A stretch of 19,667 bases of DNA from assembly GCA_964578935.1 (NCBI GenBank), contig CAZOEW010000049.1, positions 1 through 19,667 of the forward strand, read 5' to 3'. The DNA comes from JAQYVL01 sp964578935 (GTDB lineage: Bacteria > Desulfobacterota > Desulfobacteria > Desulfobacterales > SURF-7). Below are positions 7,907 through 15,727 of the stretch, one piece after another. Each line of letters opens with the position of its first letter. The stretch's first letter is position 1. A program made the translations under genes and the position numbers. The notes under the pieces are model-generated. The model was not told the origin of the DNA and searched no databases. It saw nothing but the letters and a program-made list of their open reading frames with translations.

Positions 7907-10243
7907 CTAGAATCCTTTGAACGGATTCGGGCCTAATCCCTCAACCTCCTCAACAAAATCATTGATGATCTGCGGAACCTTGTCATATTCATCAATGGCG
8001 ATCTGGAACTGCCTTACCCTTTCTTCTTCAAGCGCCAGACTGGAGAGCGCATCACCGATTTTTTTCATTCGGATTTCGGCGAGTTCGCTTCCTTTGACAA
8101 AATGGCACTGGTAGTCATCCCCGTGCTTACAGCCCATGAGGAATACTCCGTCCATACCTTGTGCCAGCGCATCCTTGATCCAGATCACATTGACGGAACC
8201 CAGACACCTTACCGGAATCAAACGGACGTCGGCTGAAAAATGGAGCCTGTTCATGCCGGCGATGTCGATTGCCGGATAGGCGTCATTTTCACAGACAAGA
8301 CCCAGGATTCGCAAGGGCGGTTCGGAATAATCATCTTCAGATGGGACCCCGATGGATTTAACCTGTGAACCGATACTGTCAATACTGTAGTCGGCAAACC
8401 CGATGATACGTTCGGGACATGCGCCCATGCAGGTACCGCATCGGCGGCATCGGCTCGAGTTCGGTTTGGGTGTTCCTTTTTCATCATCATCCAGAGCACC
8501 GAACGGACATTCCTCGGTGCAGCGTTTACATTGCGTACATCTCTGGAAAAAGAAATCCGGAAAGGTCATATCCCCGGACCTTGGATGCACGGAAACGCCG
8601 CGATTGACTGATTCGATGCACTGAATTGCCTTGAGGGCCGCGCCTGAAGCATCTTCAATGGATTCTTCAATTGTCATGCTGCGGCGGATACAGCCTGCCG
8701 CGTAAATACCGGTACGCTGGGTCTCATAGGGGAAGCAGATGAAGTTTGAATCCGCAAACTGGTCAAACAGGGCATTGTCACGGAAGCCAGGTCCCTGACG
8801 ATAGGCAAGATTGATGACCGGGTCATCCGCTGTAACCGGAACCAGGCCGGCAGCCAGAACAACCATGTCAGCCTTGATCTTAATTTTTTCACCCAGAAGC
8901 GTATTGTCTGCTTCCACGATCAGGCCGCTGCCGTTTTTGGAAACGTTTGCGATGGTCCCCTTGGTCAGGAAAATCCCTTCATCCTGCTGAATCTTTTTGT
9001 AGAAGTTTTCCTGGAGACCGGGAGTGCGCATATGCTGATAGATTACATAGGCTTTTCCGTCTGAATAATCCTCACGAACATATTTGGCCTGTTTCAGAGA
9101 GACCAGACTGGTGACAGAACCGCAGTAATTAAAGTCAGCGTCATCATCTTTTCCAGGGCTCTGAATGAATACAACCGATTTTGCCTCCTTGCCGTCGGAG
9201 GGCCTGACAATTTTACCTTTTGCGGCAATCTCTTCAAACTGGGAGTTGGTAACAACATCCGGGGACTGGCCTACGCCTAAATGGGCGTATTGTTCGCCTT
9301 CAATTTTGTCGGGACGCCATCCGGCAGCCAGAATAACCGCACCAAATTTTTCGCCGGCAGGATCAAACTGCAGGATATCTTTTTTGCCTTTGTTGTATTC
9401 CTTGTAAATTTCGAAAAGTTTTTCAACGTCATATTCCTTACCGTTTTCATCCACTTTCATGTTTTCCGGAAGGGGATAGGGAACGTCAAACTCTGTTTTT
9501 TCGTTCGGTTTTTTTAACGTAACGGTAAAATTACCGGGTTCGCCCGCAATTCGGGCAACCACTGTATTGGTTTTTAACGTGATTCTTGATTCCGCTTCAG
9601 CCGCACGGATTTTTTCTGAAATAATAGAAGGGATCAGTTCTTCAAAGGGCGCTTCAACCGGCATCTGCTTTCGCATTTTTGCTGCATATCCGCCAAGCGC
9701 GGCTTCCTTTTCAACGACGGTAACCTCATAACCGGCTGCAGCCGCATCCAGCGCTGCGGAAAGGCCGGTGATTCCGCCGCCGATTACCAGAATCTTGCGG
9801 GTAAAGTTTTCCAGTTTGTAAGGCTCGGGGAGTTTGACTTTTTCAACCCGGGCCATACCCATTTTGATATAGTCTTCGGCCAGCATCTGGACTCGGTCAA
9901 AATGTTCTCCGTCACCCTTTTGTTCTTCCGTAAGAGCAGGATATTCCGAACGGGGGTGGGACCAGGCAACCTGTTCTCTCAGATTGACCCGCTCGATGAT
10001 GCAACCGTCAAATTTGAATATATCAAAGTTGACGCGTCGTGAACAGGCTCCGATTATCAATGTGTTGGTTCCCTTCTCTTCGATATCCTTTTTAATCAGC
10101 TCAACACCTTCTTTGCTGCAGAGGAATGGATGGGTCTGGACCGGCAGACCTTCTTCTTCAGGCACACCGCACAAGTTTTTAATATCCAGTGCGTCTCCGA
10201 TTCCACAGCCTGTGCAGATATATACACCATATTTTTTATCCAT
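7907..10243 (-). CDS. qmoB: quinone-interacting membrane-bound oxidoreductase subunit B
   Basis: QmoB (778 residues) is an HdrA-like flavoprotein fused to an MvhD-like domain. The N-terminal segment has CTGCGIG (Cys10, Cys13). An FAD-binding Rossmann motif GGGITG is at 155-160. Two ferredoxin-type 4Fe-4S motifs follow: CTQCKRCTEECP (Cys569, 572, 575, 579) and CRRCGTCMGACP (Cys599, 602, 605, 609). The C-terminal MvhD-like part (about 645-778) carries Cys651, 680, 705 and 713, a pattern expected for a 2Fe-2S site. The protein is cytoplasmic and docked to QmoC. The start has AGGAGG seven bases upstream. qmoA ends 11 bases before it, so the two are very likely translated together. All expected cysteines are Cys, none replaced by selenocysteine. 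Confidence 0.97.
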   Translation of the reverse strand: MDKKYGVYICTGCGIGDALDIKNLCGVPEEEGLPVQTHPFLCSKEGVELIKKDIEEKGTNTLIIGACSRRVNFDIFKFDGCIIERVNLREQVAWSHPRSEYPALTEEQKGDGEHFDRVQMLAEDYIKMGMARVEKVKLPEPYKLENFTRKILVIGGGITGLSAALDAAAAGYEVTVVEKEAALGGYAAKMRKQMPVEAPFEELIPSIISEKIRAAEAESRITLKTNTVVARIAGEPGNFTVTLKKPNEKTEFDVPYPLPENMKVDENGKEYDVEKLFEIYKEYNKGKKDILQFDPAGEKFGAVILAAGWRPDKIEGEQYAHLGVGQSPDVVTNSQFEEIAAKGKIVRPSDGKEAKSVVFIQSPGKDDDADFNYCGSVTSLVSLKQAKYVREDYSDGKAYVIYQHMRTPGLQENFYKKIQQDEGIFLTKGTIANVSKNGSGLIVEADNTLLGEKIKIKADMVVLAAGLVPVTADDPVINLAYRQGPGFRDNALFDQFADSNFICFPYETQRTGIYAAGCIRRSMTIEESIEDASGAALKAIQCIESVNRGVSVHPRSGDMTFPDFFFQRCTQCKRCTEECPFGALDDDEKGTPKPNSSRCRRCGTCMGACPERIIGFADYSIDSIGSQVKSIGVPSEDDYSEPPLRILGLVCENDAYPAIDIAGMNRLHFSADVRLIPVRCLGSVNVIWIKDALAQGMDGVFLMGCKHGDDYQCHFVKGSELAEIRMKKIGDALSSLALEEERVRQFQIAIDEYDKVPQIINDFVEEVEGLGPNPFKGF

Positions 10244-10254
10244 GGATTTTCCTC

Positions 10255-11532
10255 CTACCTCCTCACCAGGGTTTGAATCGCCTTTAGGGCCATACCGGTT
10301 GCATTCTGATTGGATGAAACCACATCAGCTGGTTTGTTGGCACAACCTGCTGCAAACATACCGCCTGTTGTAAAGTCATTCACGATAAAGCCGTCTTCCG
10401 TATATTTCAGATCTGCCGGAAGCTTGGCGTTAGCCGCAGTCGGCTGCATACCGGTTGCAAGAACCGCCATGTCGACGGTCTGCTTGATTTTTTCTCCGGT
10501 GACCGCGTTTTCAGCAATAACGGTAATCTTTCCGGTTCCTGCCTCTTCACTCACCTCGGCGACTTTGCCTTTGATCAAAAAGATATTTTTATCTTCCTTG
10601 ATTTTTTTGTAGAATTTTTCATAGCGGTTACCCGGGGTTCTGAGATCAATGTAGAAGATATAGATTTTTGCTTCCGGATACCGTTCGCGCACATAGGTGG
10701 CCTGTTTCAGAGAGGCCATGCAGCAAATGTATGAGCAGTAAGGCAAATGGTTTTCATCCCTTGACCCTGCGCATTGTACAAATGCAATGCTTTCAGGTGC
10801 TTTGTCATCTGAAGGTCGGAGAATTTTTCCTTTTGTCGGTCCGTTGGGTGCAGCCAGACGTTCCATCATCATGTTTGTAATGATATTCGGGTACTGACCA
10901 AATCCCAGGTTGTCGATCCGGGTGGCATCGTACGGTTCCCATCCGGTTGCCCATACCACGGAACCTACGTTCAGATTAAGTGTTTTTGGTTCCATGTCAA
11001 AATCGATTGCGTTGTATTTGCATGCTTCCAGGCATTTTTTTGCATCGTCTGTCCCCTTGATCCGGGAAGAGATGGTATACCGCATGGGGAATGCCATATT
11101 GTGGGGCAGGTAAGCGGCCTTGGTTTTGTCCATACCAAAATTGAATTCATTTGTGATTTCGGTCTGGCAGGCTGCTTCACATGCGCCGCATGCCGTACAG
11201 TTTTCGTTGACGTAGCGCGGATTTAGTTTAATGGTAACATCATAGTTTCCGGGTTTTCCGGTTACCTTTACAACTTCAGCAAGAGTAAAAACCTTTACCC
11301 TTGGATTGTCCTTGATTCTTTTGAAGTTGATTTCAAGACCGCAAGTGGGAGGGCACAGCTTGGGGAAATACTGGTTTAGCTGTGAAACCCTTCCGCCCAG
11401 GTATGGATTTTTTTCGACCAGAAAAACTTCGTATCCGACTTCGGCAGCTTCGAGGGTCGTCGTAAGCCCGCTTATCCCCCCTCCGACTACCAATATGCTT
11501 CCGCTAGCAGGGGCCGCGTTGTCTGTTGTCAT
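10255..11532 (-). CDS. qmoA: quinone-interacting membrane-bound oxidoreductase subunit A
   Basis: QmoA (425 residues) is the smaller HdrA-like flavoprotein of the Qmo complex. It has an N-terminal FAD motif VVGGGISG (16-22 region), the HdrA-type cysteines in KLCPPTCGLE (Cys60, Cys64), a ferredoxin-like motif CTACGACEAAC (Cys112, 115, 118, 122), and a C-terminal FAD segment with GGMFAAGCANKP. It is first in qmoABC and probably exchanges electrons with QmoB and the APS reductase. GGAGG precedes the start by six bases. A TTGACA box (11639-11644, minus strand) and a long imperfect dyad (11665-11711) lie upstream. Confidence 0.97.
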   Translation of the reverse strand: MTTDNAAPASGSILVVGGGISGLTTTLEAAEVGYEVFLVEKNPYLGGRVSQLNQYFPKLCPPTCGLEINFKRIKDNPRVKVFTLAEVVKVTGKPGNYDVTIKLNPRYVNENCTACGACEAACQTEITNEFNFGMDKTKAAYLPHNMAFPMRYTISSRIKGTDDAKKCLEACKYNAIDFDMEPKTLNLNVGSVVWATGWEPYDATRIDNLGFGQYPNIITNMMMERLAAPNGPTKGKILRPSDDKAPESIAFVQCAGSRDENHLPYCSYICCMASLKQATYVRERYPEAKIYIFYIDLRTPGNRYEKFYKKIKEDKNIFLIKGKVAEVSEEAGTGKITVIAENAVTGEKIKQTVDMAVLATGMQPTAANAKLPADLKYTEDGFIVNDFTTGGMFAAGCANKPADVVSSNQNATGMALKAIQTLVRR

Positions 11533-11664
11533 GCTATCCCTCCGTGCATAAAAATTATCATTTAGTCAAAAAAATTAGGTTTACGTTTAAAAATGCTTCA
11601 GAAAAATTCCCATAAGGGCGATATCCTTTTGGCGGATGTGTCAAAATCCGTAAGAATTTTATAG

Positions 11665-11711
11665 TGATGGATCTGTGATAAAATCCTTAGGCATTCTGAC
11701 ACAGATCATCA
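11665..11711. repeat. imperfect inverted repeat upstream of qmoA
   Basis: TGATG-G-ATCTGTG (11665-11677) pairs with CACAGATCATCA (11700-11711): twelve base pairs with one bulged G, 22 bases apart, and the inner eight pairs GATCTGTG/CACAGATC are perfect. It lies between the aprBA terminator and qmoA, so it could be a regulator site or a leader hairpin. The role is inferred from position only. Confidence 0.6.
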
Positions 11712-11766
11712 TGCCCTGGATACCGCCCGGAAATGGGCGATATTTCCGAAATGTCTGTTTGTTAAT

Positions 11767-11800
11767 AAAAACCTCCAGGCACCCGAAAGCGCCTGGAGGT
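11767..11800 (-). terminator. intrinsic terminator of aprBA
   Basis: ACCTCCAGGC (11771-11780) pairs perfectly with GCCTGGAGGT (11791-11800) over a 10-base loop. On the minus strand the stem leads into TTTTATT, and it lies about 40 bases after the aprA stop. Confidence 0.85.
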
Positions 11801-11841
11801 ATATTGTTTGACGACTCGTTCTCGTCATCCGGTTCTATGCG

Positions 11842-13815
11842 TCAAGGAATAATCTTTACATAGTCCACTTTCTTAAGATTCCACTCATTTGTATTTTTGT
11901 TGTACGTAGAGTTGGTGAAGCAGAACCAGTTTTTGTCATCCTGTCCAGGATAATCCGCCTGATAGTAGAATCCAGGATAACGGGTTTCTTTTCTGAACTG
12001 GATATGACGGAGATGCGCTTCAACCGTGTAGATTCTATGGTAGATTTCCCATGCTCTCATCAGTTCATGCAGATCACCGGCTGCCAGTTTCTCGCAGTCT
12101 TCACGCATGGTCTCCAGAAGGTCGAGTACGATCTCAAGGTTTTTGCTTGAAGTCTGATAGTAAGTAGCGGTTCCAGCACCATACTCGTGGGTTGCCTTCA
12201 TCAGGCGAAGAGCCATTCCGGAAGGTTTCACGTATGCCGGGTTGATATCGGCAGCAGTGGTATAATTAAAGTTGTCAAGGAATACGCGGACAGGTTTGTA
12301 AACCAGGTCAACCAGCTCTTGTTTTGTCTCTTTGAGGGTCGGTTTGAAATCCGCATGATCGCGTATGAACTTAACCATTTCTTTTGCTGCGATACGACCT
12401 TCGGCATGAGAACCGGAGGAGAACTTGTGGCCGGAACAGGCAACACCGTCACCTGAAGTAAACAGACCGACGACAGTGGTCATCCTGTTATAGATTTTGC
12501 CCTTGTCGCCCCATTTGTAGCTAGCCGGTACCCAGTCTTCGTCCGGACCGGATGTCCAGATGCCGCAGCAGCCGGAGTGAGAACCAAGCAGATACGGTTC
12601 GGTCGGCATAACTTCGGAATTTTTCTTTTCCGGTTCACAGTTCTGAGCACACCACAGGTTGGCCTGTCCGCAAGTCATGTCAAGGAAGTCTTCCCATGCC
12701 TCTGATTCAAGATGCTTGAGCTCTTTCTTGTCCAAGGTCTTTCCGATTTCAGCCAGCGCAGAGACGGTGTCCATGATGATCGGGCCGCGGCCTGCTTTCA
12801 TCTCGAACAGCATCAGGTGGTTACGGAGGCAGGTCGGAGTAATTGCGGCTGTTCCGTAAGGGGCGTATTTTTCCAGCTCAGCTTTTGCTGCAGCACCGCC
12901 TGCAAAGGCTTCGCCTAGACCGTTCAGGGTTTTGGCCTTGAACAGAAGGAACCACGCACCAACAGGGCCATAACCGTCTTTAAAACGGGCCGGGGTGAAA
13001 CGGTTTTCCATCATGGAGAGTTCAGCACCTGCACGGAGAGCCATTGTATAGGTAGAACCCGCATTCCATACCGGATACCATGCTCGGCCTTTGCCTTCAC
13101 CAACCGAACGGGGCTGATAAATGTTAACCGCACCACCGCATGCAACCATCATGGTTTTACATTTAATGATATAGACTTTATTTTCACGAACAGAGAAGCC
13201 AACAGCGCCGGCAATCTGCTTCGGGTTGTTTGCATCGGTCAGCAGTTCAACGATGAAACAGCGCTCAAGGATGTTGTCTTCGCCGAGAGCAAGCTTGGCA
13301 GCTTCTGCAACGATTCTTTTATAGGACTCACCATTGATCATGATCTGCCATTTACCGGTACGAACCGGTTTTGCACCGGATTTCAGGGTGCCCATTTTCT
13401 GGCCCTTTTTACCGTCCAGGTTTTTGTTGTCTTCGGTTTTTTTCCATATCGGAAGTCCCCATTCCTCGAACAGATGGACAGAATCGTCAACGTGGCGTCC
13501 GAGATCGAAGATAAGGTCTTCACGAACAATACCCATCAGGTCGTTGCGTACCATGCGGACATAATCATCCGGTGTGTTATCGCCAACATATGTATTGATC
13601 GCTGACAGACCCTGAGCAACCGCGCCACTTCTTTCCATGGCAGCCTTGTCGCACAGCAGGACAGTCTTGTCTGCCGGGAGCCACTTTTTTACTTCAAAAG
13701 CGGTTCCGCATGCAGCCATGCCACCACCCACGATCAGAATGTCCACTTCCCGCTCTTCAACTTCCGGATCTCTTACGGCTTTAGTTTCACCCAAAGGTTT
13801 ATTTGGTAATGCCAT
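11842..13815 (-). CDS. aprA: adenylylsulfate (APS) reductase, alpha subunit
   Basis: AprA (657 residues) is the FAD-containing catalytic subunit of dissimilatory APS reductase, which reduces adenylylsulfate to sulfite and AMP in the cytoplasm. It belongs to the fumarate reductase/succinate dehydrogenase flavoprotein family. An N-terminal FAD motif VGGGMAACG covers 29-37, and the AMERSGAVAQGLSAINTY segment that follows is characteristic of AprA. Arg272 in MMENRFTPARF and His413 in GSHSGCCG probably match the active-site Arg and His known from the archaeal enzyme. Full length for the family. AGGAGG precedes the start. It follows aprB by 74 bases and the operon ends in a hairpin terminator. Confidence 0.98.
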   Translation of the reverse strand: MALPNKPLGETKAVRDPEVEEREVDILIVGGGMAACGTAFEVKKWLPADKTVLLCDKAAMERSGAVAQGLSAINTYVGDNTPDDYVRMVRNDLMGIVREDLIFDLGRHVDDSVHLFEEWGLPIWKKTEDNKNLDGKKGQKMGTLKSGAKPVRTGKWQIMINGESYKRIVAEAAKLALGEDNILERCFIVELLTDANNPKQIAGAVGFSVRENKVYIIKCKTMMVACGGAVNIYQPRSVGEGKGRAWYPVWNAGSTYTMALRAGAELSMMENRFTPARFKDGYGPVGAWFLLFKAKTLNGLGEAFAGGAAAKAELEKYAPYGTAAITPTCLRNHLMLFEMKAGRGPIIMDTVSALAEIGKTLDKKELKHLESEAWEDFLDMTCGQANLWCAQNCEPEKKNSEVMPTEPYLLGSHSGCCGIWTSGPDEDWVPASYKWGDKGKIYNRMTTVVGLFTSGDGVACSGHKFSSGSHAEGRIAAKEMVKFIRDHADFKPTLKETKQELVDLVYKPVRVFLDNFNYTTAADINPAYVKPSGMALRLMKATHEYGAGTATYYQTSSKNLEIVLDLLETMREDCEKLAAGDLHELMRAWEIYHRIYTVEAHLRHIQFRKETRYPGFYYQADYPGQDDKNWFCFTNSTYNKNTNEWNLKKVDYVKIIP

Positions 13816-13889
13816 TTTATATCCTCCTTAACTAAATGTAAATTCGATATCAGTCAGTATTTCGAATCAATTTTGAAAGACAAATTCGC

Positions 13890-14327
13890 TTAAACAGTTG
13901 CAAGAGGTTTAACAAGCTTATAGCCGTCAGCCTCTTCTGTTGAAAGCAGTCCTGAGTCAAGGTTTTTACCTTTCAGACTCGGGTACGCGTTTGCCTGGCC
14001 TTCAGGAGTAGTTCGAATGGGGAACTTAAAGCGTTTGATTGTTCCGTTTCTGAACTTACAGGTCCACATAACGTCTTCCGTACCCATCATGGGCATAATG
14101 CTGCTTCCCAAAGGTACAAAGTCAGAGTATCCTCTAACCTCGATCGCCTGGGTGGGGCAGATTTTTACACAGGAAAAACATTCCCAGCACTGATCCGGCT
14201 CCTGATTGTAAGCCTTCATCGCATTGGGATCCAGTACCATCAGATCATTGGGGCAAATATACATGCATGCTGTTTTATCCCCGCCTTTGCATCCGTCACA
14301 CTTCTCAGTAATTACAAAGCTTGGCAT
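13890..14327 (-). CDS. aprB: adenylylsulfate (APS) reductase, beta subunit
   Basis: AprB (145 residues) is the iron-sulfur subunit that carries electrons to the FAD of AprA. Two 4Fe-4S clusters are bound by CDGCKGGDKTACMYIC (Cys10, 13, 21, 25; the wide gap in the first motif is an AprB hallmark) and by CWECFSCVKIC (Cys47, 50, 53, 57). A C-terminal tail of about 80 residues wraps around AprA in known structures. AGGAGG lies seven bases before the ATG. It is first in aprBA and is preceded by an unusually long, structured leader (14328 to about 14630). Confidence 0.98.
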   Translation of the reverse strand: MPSFVITEKCDGCKGGDKTACMYICPNDLMVLDPNAMKAYNQEPDQCWECFSCVKICPTQAIEVRGYSDFVPLGSSIMPMMGTEDVMWTCKFRNGTIKRFKFPIRTTPEGQANAYPSLKGKNLDSGLLSTEEADGYKLVKPLATV

Positions 14328-14431
14328 TGATATACCTCCTAAGTTTTGCGTTGTAATGATTATAACTAAAACGTTAATCGATTTACTTCAGTGGAACTTT
14401 GGTTTTTTTTGCACCCCCCTTCATAACAGTG

Positions 14432-14454
14432 ACCCTTCAATAATTCTTGAGGGT
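14432..14454 (-). promoter_or_regulatory. hairpin in aprBA leader
   Basis: ACCCTTCAA pairs with TTGAGGGT (eight pairs, one bulged base, six-base loop). It lies about 105 bases before the aprB start and about 180 bases into the predicted leader. There is no T tract in the apr direction, so it is not a simple terminator. Confidence 0.5.
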
Positions 14455-14518
14455 TTGAATGGATTGTTTTTCAGTTAAATATCTTAAGATTTTGATCGAT
14501 AAAATTCAGCTATAAAAA

Positions 14519-14555
14519 CCGGTAAAGCCTTTCCGCGGGCTTTGCGGAATCCGGA
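14519..14555 (-). promoter_or_regulatory. two competing hairpins in aprBA leader (attenuator-like)
   Basis: Read on the minus strand, TTCCGC can pair with GCGGAA (6 bp), or the overlapping AAAGCC can pair with GGCTTT (6 bp); the two stems are mutually exclusive. The second is followed by ACCGG and then five T. An outer CCGG/CCGG pair can enclose both. The layout resembles an antiterminator/terminator switch, but the stems are short and no ligand or leader peptide was identified. Confidence 0.35.
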
Positions 14556-14637
14556 CGATTGAAACCATATAACTATTTGATTGATAAGGCTGTTTTCGTG
14601 AAAATGGTAATAACCTTATATTGTAAACCAAAGGGGT

Positions 14638-14666
14638 AAATTAGCATCCGTAAAAATGCTTGTCAA
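14638..14666 (-). promoter_or_regulatory. candidate sigma70 promoter for aprBA
   Basis: Minus-strand TTGACA (plus 14661-14666) is followed after 17 bases by TAATTT (plus 14638-14643). The spacer contains a small dyad AGCAT/ATGCT (14643-14660). The layout matches the candidate sat promoter. Use of this site would create a leader of about 300 bases. Confidence 0.5.
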
Positions 14667-15002
14667 GTACTTTTGCATCGCTGATTTCCATAACTTAGTG
14701 ACGATCTGGGGTGTTTCGATTTCATTCCAATATGTGGAAAAATTTAAGAGTGATATAACAACATATGGTATTAATTTTCCGCTTTTGGATTTCAGGGTTC
14801 AGGGATATCGATTCCTTTTTTTGCCGGTATTTTTGGGCGCAAACCAGGACTCATGGATTTGTGATATGCAAAACCGAGACGTTATCTCCACCTGTCACGG
14901 GCAAATTGAATTCGCATGGATTTTTTCAAAAATAGATGGTAACGATGATGATTCAGGGTTACTCTGATTGTATGATTCAATTTGCTAAAAGAAAGAGATG
15001 TT

Positions 15003-15716
15003 ATGAATGACGAGATGGTCCCACTCTTGCTGGATGATCGCTTCAGCTTTTCATGTTCCAGAGATGTTCCATGTTTCAACGAGTGTTGCAGGGATTTGAA
15101 CCAGTTTCTTACACCGTATGATGTCCTGCGCCTCAAAAACGCTCTTGAAATGACTTCAGGTGACTTTCTTTCGGAATACACCCTGCAGCATACCGGCCCG
15201 GAGTCCGGCCTTCCGGTGATTACCTTGAAACCGGCTGACCAGAGAGATCTGATATGCCCCTTTGTTACCGAAGACGGCTGCCGGGTTTATGAAAATAGGC
15301 CTGCTTCCTGCCGCACCTATCCCCTTGCGCGTCTGGCGTCCCGTTCACGGGAAACAGGGAGAATTACCGAACACTGGGCACTTATCCGGGAGCCTCACTG
15401 CCGGGGATTTGAACAGGATAAAACCTGGAGTGTGCGGGAATGGATACAGAAACAGGGTCTTTTGGCGTATAATGAAATGAATGATCTTCTCGTGGAAATT
15501 ATCAGCCTTAAAAATCAACAGGATAAAGGTCCACTGGACATTAAGTCCAGGCACGTTTTTCATATGGCATGCTATGACATCGACCATTTCAGAACGCATG
15601 TTTTTGAAAAGAAGCTTTTCAATGATCCGGCGATGGATCTTGAATCCTTGAAAGAGGATACCGCGCTGTTAAAGTTTGGAATGGAATGGATCAGGCAGAC
15701 GGTTTTTAAAGGATAG
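15003..15716 (+). CDS. YkgJ family cysteine cluster protein
   Basis: A 237-residue protein with the N-terminal cysteine cluster of the YkgJ/UPF0153 family (putative zinc- or iron-chelating domain): FSCSRDVPCFNECCRDL supplies Cys18, Cys24, Cys28 and Cys29, and later CPF and GCRVYENRPASCRTYPL supply the remaining ligands. A helical C-terminal half of about 100 residues has no recognised motif. The family's biochemical role is poorly known. The start was put at ATG 15003, with AGAAAGAG a few bases upstream, rather than the in-frame TTG at 14982. It ends 11 bases before the SDR gene, so the two are probably one transcription unit, divergent from aprBA. Confidence 0.85.
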   Translation: MNDEMVPLLLDDRFSFSCSRDVPCFNECCRDLNQFLTPYDVLRLKNALEMTSGDFLSEYTLQHTGPESGLPVITLKPADQRDLICPFVTEDGCRVYENRPASCRTYPLARLASRSRETGRITEHWALIREPHCRGFEQDKTWSVREWIQKQGLLAYNEMNDLLVEIISLKNQQDKGPLDIKSRHVFHMACYDIDHFRTHVFEKKLFNDPAMDLESLKEDTALLKFGMEWIRQTVFKG

Positions 15717-15727
15717 GGAATTCATTC

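Larger units (their letters stand above)
11533..11841. other. intergenic region aprA-qmoA with terminator and dyad
   Basis: This 309-base gap holds the aprBA terminator (11767-11800), an imperfect long inverted repeat (11665-11711) and, on the minus strand, a TTGACA (plus 11639-11644) without a convincing -10 box at 17 bases. It presumably contains the qmoABC promoter. The string GGGCGATAT occurs twice (about 11616 and 11737). No gene was seen. Confidence 0.6.
14328..15002. other. divergent intergenic region with long aprBA leader
   Basis: This 675-base gap lies between aprB (minus) and the YkgJ-like gene (plus). The left 310 bases would be aprBA 5' leader if the promoter at 14638-14666 is used; it holds hairpins at 14432-14454 and 14519-14555. 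The right part, 14670-14980, is AT-rich. A possible 103-codon plus-strand reading frame there lacks a ribosome site and family resemblance and overlaps the apr promoter, so it is not called. Confidence 0.6.

Noticed and set aside
14656..14967. 103-codon plus-strand frame between aprB and the YkgJ-like gene
   Set aside because: There is no ribosome site, it overlaps the likely aprBA promoter, and the product is aromatic-rich without family features, as expected from AT-rich non-coding sequence.
14882..15181. 99-codon minus-strand frame overlapping the YkgJ-like gene start
   Set aside because: It is opposite the conserved cysteine cluster of the YkgJ-like protein and has basic, low-quality composition.
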